Assembly (NCBI GenBank): GCA_012295275.1
Contig: CM022670.1
Coordinates: 32,757,938-32,821,937 of the forward strand
DNA length: 64,000 nt
Direction of reading: 5' to 3'
Source: Chrysomallon squamiferum
Taxonomy: Eukaryota > Mollusca > Gastropoda > Neomphalida > Peltospiridae
Made by a program: the position numbers and the translations under genes. The notes below the pieces were generated by a model. That model had not been told where the DNA came from and searched no databases. It saw only the letters and a program-made list of their open reading frames with translations. The number at the start of each line of letters is the position of its first letter. Position 1 is the first letter of the stretch. Of the stretch, positions 51,201 to 61,801 are shown in pieces.

Positions 51201-53157
51201 ATGTACACTATGCCATACACAACAAACATACACCACATATATATCATCAGAAACACACCATCACAAGCAGCATAAACACACTATCACATCAGCATACACA
51301 TTTACACTTAATAATTTCAAGTAACAAGCTTTCTGTAGCTTTTATTATTTATAAATTAAAGGTAAATGGATGTTCTCTGTTACCAGTTAATTACATGAAT
51401 AAAACAAACAGTGGTCCAGATCACTCAGGCATAACATGCCAAGAAGAGCTATTTTCTCCATTTATTTATTTTTATTTGGACAAGATGTATGTTAGCGAGG
51501 AAATGAAGCTATTTCATGGCCTACTTCCCTACTACTTCAAGAACAGATTACTTTAGATAGGTTTTTTTATTGTGGCACCTGTTTGGTTTAAGTTTACCCA
51601 GTTTGTTATAAGATTATAAACTTACAGAAATGATGACATTTTCTACAGGATGCCCAAGCTGTTAACCTAAGATAAGGTTCTTGTTGGATGTGAAATGGTA
51701 TCATTAATTTGTTTTTAATTTTGCTTTATTTCTTATGACATAAAACAAAACAAAAACAAAATTCTTACAGAAACAGATGTTTTCTGTTTACTTATTGGAT
51801 TATCCTAATTGAGCTTATTTCGGTTGTGAGAATTTAAATATATCTGGTCCATTAATTGCAGAAAAATCAATCTCTCTCTATCTGGGTTTTGTATCTTCCA
51901 TATCAAATTCTTCAACATTTTTTTCTTAGTATTGATTAGGCTAAAAAAATAAAAAATAAAAAAAATAAAAAATAAAAAATAAAAAATAAAAAAAATTAAT
52001 AGAAAGAAAGAAAGGAAAAAACAAAAACCGAGAACAAAACATGTTTGGTTTGTTACAATTTTTCCTCCCAGAAATGTATTGATTATTTTAGTAGAAGAAT
52101 ATTATTATTATTATTTTCTTCACCATTGATAATTTAATTTTAAATTTAAAAATTATTTTATTTATTGATTTTATTAATTGGCCACAAGGCAAGAAATACT
52201 ACAAATTGATTTTGTAATTTTTTTTCATCTTATTTAAAATATGTGACATTATTTTTTCATTTATGTTTTCAGAAGGAAATGACAGTGTCTAGGAAAGGAA
52301 GGTAGGAATTACAAATACTTCTTAATATTTATTTTGTAACAATAATTTCTTTTGTTAATTTAATGTTTTAATTTTTTATTTGTCTATGTTCATATATACT
52401 GTACTTTTTGTGTGTTTTGTTAGCAAATATCAGAGTTAGCTTCTCATAATTTTATATAAAAATGATAAATATATATTAAAAAATATAAAAGAAATTAAAG
52501 GAAAGAAAATGAAAAAAAGAAGAAAAAAAAAAAGAAATGCATAATACTCATTGTGGCCCTAAAATAATCCAAATATGGTGTCGGAACTGTGTATAGCATT
52601 CTTTAATTTGTTTTAGTTATCATGGTAAAATTGTAATGTTTTACTTTTCTCCAACTCTTGTAGCCATATTTAACAAATAGTTGATTTCCTAAAATGAAAC
52701 ATAGGAGTTTTGTTTGCTTTTTTTTTCACTGTATATTCAGTGACAGTTTTGTTAACAATATAGCTGTTGTGCATTTTATCAAGCATTAGTTCATTGATTA
52801 AAATATAGTCTGAAGGGTTGTCCCCCATGAGAGTTCATGTTTATCAAGATTTAGAAAGCCATTTGGAAGTAACTAACCTTTACTGACATTGTTTGCTTTC
52901 ACTGTAATGAGTTCTGGCAAAAAAAAAAACACAAAAAAAAAAAAAAAAACCCCACAACAACAACAAATAAACAAAAAGTAAAATAAAATGAAAATGAAAT
53001 AAAAAAGTAATTTCTTTCCATTGATGCACACATTTGTTTTACAAATGTTTATAGTGGTTAACTTATAAAACCAATTTTTCTTACTTAAAAAGTGTTGTTT
53101 TAAATTTTGAATAAATACATTTTATTAATAGGTTTTAGCCATATGTTAAGTAAAAAT

Positions 53158-53205
<48 letters not shown>

Positions 53206-56200
53206 ATGTAAAATCAAGTGCAACATCAGTAGACATTGTGTTACTTGTCTTTTAATAATGGATTTTAAATTTATTTTTAGTCGCAACTATGGAAGACGAT
53301 CAATCATCACCAGCAACACATCACCTACACTGCCACAACGCTGTCCTTCACCGCAGCCTCATTTAGGTGAGTTAATGTTTGAAATTTACTTATTTATAAA
53401 TATTTAATGTCAATAAATAATCATTTCCTAATTGTTTCATATGTAGACATTTCATAATCTAGTTCCCTTAGACTTACAGACTAGCTGCTTTTTTAGTACA
53501 CAGGTGTTAACTGTGTCTGTTTATTTATGGTCTTCTTACCCATAATTTAGTTTTGTAAACTGTTTAATGTTTACATTAATTGGATATACTAATACTAATA
53601 ATATTAATTGTTTGATGTATCTAAATAATATAACAAATTGTTTTTTGCTTTCCCATATTATTAATATTTTTCATGTATTAACAGTTATTCTTACTAATCA
53701 TGTCTTTCATTCATTATATTTGCATGAATTATTTAAAAACACTTTGTAAAATAAGTTTACCAATTATATAGATCTGCTTTCAGCATATTAGTACATTTCT
53801 CTGACTCTTGTTTCTGTTTGTGCATAGATTTAACTGTACTTAAATTTGAAAGTTTGCTTGGTTTGCATTATGTGATTTATGACAGCCAACAGCCAACCTG
53901 TTTTTCATTCTGGATTGTTGTTAAACATCCATTCATTATATAATGTAATTTGTAAGAAACTAAAACACATTTAAATCTCTTTTAACCAGTTTTGAATACA
54001 TTCTGAGTGTTTACTGAGGCATGATTTCATGTGTTTGTTAAGTTTTATTTATTTTATCTATTTTATCTTCCCTGGTTTTTTTTGGCAGGAAAGTATTTTA
54101 TTGATCTGGATTGTTTCCCCTTAATTACTGGTCTTTAGTTGTTTTGACATTCTGTGTAGATGTAACAGCATGTCATTACTTTTTTTAAAATCAATCAGTG
54201 CCTCATTCTTGTTTTAGTTGCTCTTTTTACAAGTATGTTTCCATGGTTTTATTTTGGATTTAAATGTGAACACTTGAAAGAACAAATTTAATACAGCTAT
54301 ACTACAGTTAAATGAATCACACAGGAATTTTGAATTCTGCTTAGAAATTTTTAGTATATATATTTATATATTTCATAATAAATAATAATAAAAAAAAAAA
54401 AAAAAAAAAATAGAAATGATATATGCTATTGTGAAATTTTAACTTTTCTTAATAAATTCATAACAATCAATGATGATGAAATATGGAGCTTGCTCAAGGA
54501 ATACTGCCACTCAGACATTCCTGAGATTCAAGGGAATTAACTCTTTTTACTTTATTGATCAATGGTGCATATTTTATGTGTATGTACTGAGTAAACTGTT
54601 TGGGGGAGGCTGACTGCAAGTGTCTAAAAATGGCATTTTTTTCGGTTGTGATAATCTGAAATAGTGGTCTGCTAAAGCTAACCATTTTAAATGTTTTCAA
54701 AACTATCATTAATGCCTTGCTTGTTTTCTAAATCTGGTAGGTACTTTAAAGATTCTGTTAAACTGTTTTGATTATATGTGTCGACATTAGCTACTAGTCT
54801 GCTTGCTTACAGTAGAGATCTCTGGTTTTTTTTTTTTTATAATGTTATATATGTGCAATGATTCATACAAAAGGCATAGATTGTTTTGATATAAATTTCT
54901 TTTAATTAAAAAAATAATATTTACAGATTTTATTTATGTCCAGGTTTAAAGTGTGTAACTGAAAAAAAATGTTAGATGTAACACAATGTAAATTTACATA
55001 ACAAATGCATCTTTGGATTTTTCATTTAAATTAAAATTGTGATGTTTTAAGAATCAAAGTATAATATAGCAGAAAAGATATTTTTGTTGATATTAATGTT
55101 TAATTTGAATTAATCAGTGTTCTGTGAATCATATATAATTAAAATGGTAAATATATAACTTTATATTTTCATTTAAATTAAGCATGGTGCTAACTTTAAT
55201 TAACATAAGAAGTGTAAAGCTATTTTAGTTTAATTTGTGATGCTAAGACTATAAGTTTAATTAACATGGTAAATACATCTTTGAACTTTTCATTCAAATA
55301 AATTATAAAGTAGATATAACATGTCAGATCTATTTATATTTTCAATCAGCATTTGCTGTGGTTTGAATTATAAATGATGAAACAAATATATATTATTTGA
55401 AACACAATTTATATTTGTCTTTGGTTTCAAGTGTATTTCATTAACAAACAAAAAAACACCCCCCCTAAAAAAAGAGTAAATAAATATAAAAATAAAATAA
55501 ATAATATTAAAAAAAAAGAAAAAAAGAAAGAAAAAAGAAACAGAAAATACCAACTAAAAAACAGTTTCAGGAGCTTTGCAAACAAAATCTCCTACAAACT
55601 GAAAAACTATATACTAAATGTTTGAATTTTATTTCTGTATGATACAGAAACAGAATAACTAATGTTTTGGGTGAATTTCACAAAGATCATTTTAATGAGT
55701 AACTGTGGGTTTGTCTCACTGGTGAGTAATGTTACATGTTTGTGACAACTCTTATAATTTAAGCCAGCATCAGGTTCTTGTACTTAACTCTTGTTACTTT
55801 CAAACACAGGGTAATATCTTCTTCAGCAAAACTGACATGCCTGTTAATCATGAATAATCTTTGTCTGGAATAAAATTGATGGTCTTAATCTTTCTGTTTA
55901 ATTAGTATCAGAGATTAGGCAAATTTTTAATTAAATAATGATCTTGTTTTAAAAAGAAGAAAAAAGATTAAAGTATAGTATAAATTTCTTGAATATTATG
56001 CAAGGAGAATAAAGAAAAAAGAGCAGTTACAAGTTCAGATTTTTAGCTAAGAGCAGTTTTCGTTTAACGATCTTATAACATGGCTGTAGTTAAAGACTAA
56101 TGTGTTAACATTAACATATTCTCAGACAGGCAGACTACGATTCCTGATTACCTAAAAGACCATTATATATAGCAGCTGTCAGAAGTCATTCCTGTCCTTC

Positions 56201-59200
56201 TCAAATCTCATTAGTGGAACAAACATGGCTTTTTAGTCTTAGGTCTCTGACGGGTTATACAATAACATGGCCAATTTGGACCTTGTTGACTAAATAGTAC
56301 CATGCCTGCGGATTGAAGGCTTGCTTCGAAGAGATAAAGTATTGATTTTTGGCAGACAATCCTATTTCTTCTGTTATCCCTGCCTTTAGGTCATGTGCAT
56401 GAGCTGCTTCAGTAACTAACCTTTTCAAAATGACTTGAAGTTGACTACAAACAGTGGGGTGGGTTTTTTTGGATTTTTTTTTTTTTAAAACATCTTTTTT
56501 AAGGTTGGTGGTTATTGATTTTTTAAAATGAAAAATTAGAAGTACTGAGTGGCTTGAATAATGATGTCTTTCTATTTTTTTTCTCTTGTAACAGTTAACT
56601 TACATACATTTTTTTTTATTTGTTAACAGTGGTGTGGGGATATTATCTATACATAATGATTTAAATATAATTTTATAAGTTTTGGGAGTTTTTTAGTTGT
56701 TGTTGTTTTTGTTTTTTTCATTATTATTACTATTCTGTTTTATTATTTTGTTATTTAAATCCTAAGCAAAGCTGAGTGCTGAGTTTTAATGTAAATATTT
56801 AAATAAGATTTAAAAAAAAAAAAATAATAATAATATGTTCACAAACAATATTAAATTTATATTTATTTTAATATTTTTTTGAGTTAACATTGAATTATAA
56901 TATAATTGATAATTCATTTTTGGCAAATGCCAGGAAATAAAACTAAATTTTTCCTATCTTAAATAATACATTTTCTTAGGCATTTAAATATTATATTTTC
57001 TTAAGCTGACATGTATACAATTTGGGGAGCAACTGGTCTCCTGGTAGACACCCATAATGTATATTAAAACAGTTTATTTCTCTTCCTGTTTTTATGTCAG
57101 AACTGCTAACTGTTGCGTATTCTATATTTTATTTGACACTAAGCCAGTGTCTGCTCTGAGACAGTGACAGATTATATTAACACCAAGGAGTCAGTCTTCA
57201 GGTTTCCTTGACTGGTAGACCAGAAAGGCTGGTCATAAACTGATTGTCTGTAGAGATTTCTTCATTAGTCTTTCTACCACTGTCATCCCACACAGGACAC
57301 ATTAGTGTCAGTTCGATTTTCTCGCAGTAACGGACATCTTTACATCAAGACTATATCTACAAAGATATCTACAGATTTTTTGGCTGATGGCCATTATTAT
57401 TATTATTTTTTAAATATATTTTTCTTTTATCCTCCTAGACTCTTACATCTCCCTATGGCAACCAAAATTATTTATTGATTTCTTCTAATCCTTTTTCTAC
57501 GTGTCATTACATTTAGGTAAATATATGTATGTAGTTAAACAAGAAATTGTCTGAATGAAATAAAATAGTTGAGCAATCATTTATGTTTGATGAAAACATT
57601 GAAAAGTTGTATTTTGCTTAATTTTTTTAATTGTAATAGTAATAATAATAATAATAATAATTATTAATTATTATTATTATTATTTCTGAAATTTAACTAA
57701 AATATCTTTATTAGTACATACACAAAACAGATTTACAATGTTTATACTTATAACATATTTTCCTTTTGCTAAGCTTTAGAAATCCATTTATACTATGTTT
57801 AAAATACCAGATTTGATGGATCGATTTCAGAGTTTCAGTTATTGTTAATTACATGCTTAATAAAAAATAAACATCCATTAAATTGATCAAACACATTACT
57901 GAATACTTGAGAAGAAGTGCAAAATCCTATTGATTTCCATGCCAAAATGCCAGAGTTGAAGGATGCCAGTAAGTGTGAGCTAAAACCCATTTCACTAACA
58001 GCTATCACATGCAGATGTTATTAAATCCCTTGGTGTTACCCTGAATCATTAAGTAACAAAATGCATTAATCAAAATAAAACAACAAAAACCAAACAAGAC
58101 ATGAATAACAATAATAATAAAAAATAAAAATAAATTATAAATAATTGGGGAAAAAAAAAAAAAAAAAATAAATTATAAATAATTAAACTAGGGATATAAG
58201 AAAAAAGTTTATTTTAAAGATAAAAAACATTTAGATATGAAATATTTTATGACATAAATTTTCAGTAGAAATCTTTTACAACACAAGAATTATTACCAGC
58301 TTATTATAGATCTAAAACTTGGATAAAAATCTGATTAGAATACAATAATTGTTAACTATTTACAAAAATAAAACTTTGTTTAGATACAAGAATCAACATC
58401 AGTTTACATATAGGCATAAAAGTTAATACTATGATGCAAGAACTGGTACCAATTTATTTACAGATATATAACTTGTTACTGTTTTATATAAGATATGTCC
58501 TCTTGAAATAAACTTATTATTACAGACTTTTAAATATGTTAGATAACTTATTTATCATATACAGATAATGCATTTACTATGTACTTTCTTGTCTTGAGAT
58601 TGCCCTTGACTTCTATTTTGTAAACTCATTTATTTGCAAGAAAGTCGTATTTTGAAGAAAAGAATTTTGACAATTCATTAGTCATATTTTGATTAATTTT
58701 ATAGATCTGCAATTTGATTTTCATTTCCGTATAACATTTGTAATTTCATTTGAAGGAAAATTTATTTTGTTGAAGAAATCGTTATTTCTACTCAAGTATG
58801 AATGCTTTGTGATTAGGATAAAATTATTTTCTCATCAGCATTATGTGTGGCATCTCTGTTATTATAATAACTATTTCCTGATCCATCTAGAGTTAGCTGA
58901 TTTATGATGAAAAATGTGCAAACATCACTTGTGGATTTAACAGCTGTTGAATGACAAATTTTCATTTAAGTAATAAATAAATAAATAAAAATTAAGTATT
59001 TGAGCTGGATGAAATGAAGATTTTATATTTAAAGAAACAAAAAATGTTATAAAATAAAACAATTCAGAATATTTTCAATATTTATGTTTATTGTTTGAAA
59101 ATTCATGGAATTTATTAATTTGTCCTGACCTTATAAAGACAACAAAGCCCTCAACAACTAAAATTCATGATTACATTTTTTTTATTGAATATTATTTATT

Positions 59201-61753
59201 AAAATATATTCTATTTTTTTTTCTTTTTTTTTTCTGTTATTTTCTTCTTTTTCAAAATATTATAGCAAGGCATTTCTAAGGAAAATTAAGACAAAAGTTT
59301 GGATCTTTGTGATGTTTCAAGATGAATTTTTTTATTTTTAGTTAGTCACAGGTGCTTTTATATTGAGAAAGCATGTTTCTTTATACAGATATTTACCTAA
59401 CAGGATATTACATCTCTTAAAGAAAAATATTTGTAGTAGATTATTGGAAAACTAGATTTTTTATCTTGCCACAGCTGCTAATGATGTTATGAGCCTAAAC
59501 CATCAAGAAGGATCAAAGCTCTTGCAACAAGATTAAATACAACTGACAATTGTCAACAAGACTTTTATAAAAAAAAATTATCTTCTTTCCATCCCGTAAT
59601 TCTTCTCAACAGACAATACCTGAAGGCAAAACCGATTGTAGATTTCAGAATTAATTAGTCGTGTGTAGATGACTAAGACATCTTCCCTTCTCTGATGTAG
59701 ACGTGTTGCCTCCAGAAATATGGCTTACAGTTTGTCCATTGTTGGAAAATTCCACACAATTAGCACACAGAAATAGTGGCTTGACAGTGACAGCAGAAGG
59801 TTAATTAATTTGCAGCACATCTGAATGAATGCCTCGTTGATACATCATTATGTCTAAAAATATCAACCATCATTAATTTATCATCATTGACATTGTTATT
59901 TTAAAAAAAATTCAAAGCTGTTATTACACATGCATTAGGAGTTCATTTAAAAAAAATTGTAATGAATATCTGCATCACAACAGCATATTTATTCTTTTCT
60001 TAATATTCAGAGATTGAAAAGGATTAATGATTTTTGCTTGTTTACTTGCTTGAAGGTAATTTTAAAATCCATGGAAGAAAATAAAAAGTCTTTACAATGA
60101 CAGTAAAAATGTTATCTGACAAAGACATGGTCATAAAATAGTCTGTTTAATTTTAATTTCATGTTGGAAATGTCCTTTGAATATATAAACCATTGAAAGA
60201 AACCTTTGATTGCAAATGTTAACTTAAATTGCAAATATAGAAAGTAAAATTGCAAACAAAAAGAACTCAAGCTGCAAATATGGTTTATTTTTCACTTAAA
60301 ATCTAACACATTATAGAGTTTTAACAATTTAAAAACAAACAATTTCAAATAAAAAAAAAATATATATATATATAAAACCAAAAATGGTTCCGCATTTATT
60401 TCAAAGAAATTTTGTAACAGTTATATAAATGGAATTATCATATTGTTTGTTGTTTATGACAGTATGAAACCTAAAACTGCTTCACACCAAATTATATTAA
60501 CAGCTGTCTGTGAAGACATTATTGTCATCTTGATGTGAATTCTTAAAAATAATCAGTTGTAAAAACATTACTACAGCCAGACATAATTAATCAAATATTT
60601 TTATTTCATCTGCTTTGAAATTATTATTAGAAGATGAAAAGAAATAAAAAGACAAATATAATTTTTTAGTGATTTTTATACTTAGTTATATTCACAAATT
60701 ATACAGTTAACCTGTATTCCAGTTTATTACATAATGTAGAACATCAAGTGTGTAGCAGCATGCTGGTGTCACACTGTCTGTAACCAAACCTGTTACTGGA
60801 GTTTGTTCTCTGTTCTGGCACAGAATCATTGCCCTAAGCATCATGAGGGATATTACTTGCTCTTCAATCACGTCATCAGCTTATTGATTTGTGTTTTGAT
60901 ACCCTGTCATTTATATCAAATAATACATTCTCACCGTATCATTTGATCCTATGTAATGACAGTTTAATTCACTTTTCACCATTTGTGATTGTCATAGAGT
61001 GTATTCTGAAACCAGCATGACCTACCAACACCACTTAGCTGCTTGTCACATCCATTTAAGCCTTGTTTTGATTGTACAGGATGTTGGGTGTTAGATCAGA
61101 TACAGGTTTTCAAACAAGTATTTATTTTATTATAGTAAGAATATGTTAGGATTTGTTTTCTCTGGTTATCAAAATTCATTAGTATTTGGTTTTCAAAAAC
61201 ATTATTAAATTGTATAATTAATTGTGTCACAAATTTATTTTTGTAAATAACTTTAAATAATTAAATTTGGGTATAATAAATCAGCTGATTACTCGGGTTC
61301 AACACATTTTTGATTTCATTTATGATCTACAGTCAATATTTTGCTGCAGTTTTATAACATTCTTGCATTTAAAAAAGATAAATTATTAGACTGTCATATT
61401 TTTAATAGTGTTAACTTGTTTAAAAGGATATCAGAACAAAGCAGTGTGCAAACTGCAAGCTATAGTCTGGAGACAAATATATTAAACATTTTGTTTTTCA
61501 TAAACTAGAAACCTTCCTGGTAAGTTACTTGCAGGAAATTCTGTTCAAATGTATTTTATCAGTTATCAAGTTCATTAATAATAAAATGATCACTTATAAA
61601 GTTATATCTTGTGCATTCAATTAAATAAAAATTAATTTGAACTTTTTTAGTTTAAAATAATATTTTTGTAATGATAAGGGTAGCTTATTAATGTCTTTAA
61701 TTACACAATTATGTTTTCTGTATTTCCTTTTAAGTTATATTGTTCTAGGTGAC

Positions 61754-61801
<48 letters not shown>

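Larger units (their letters stand above)
48515..52272 (+). other. MAST intron, about 3.8 kb
   Basis: AT-rich. It has a possible SINE-like fragment on the minus strand at 49030-49095 and an (A5-7T)n tract at 51948-51995. No exon seen. Confidence 0.55.

Noticed and set aside
55368-55625. ORFs on both strands around 55.4-55.6 kb
   Set aside because: Lys- or Phe-rich frames produced by an A-rich tract; no splice or family evidence.
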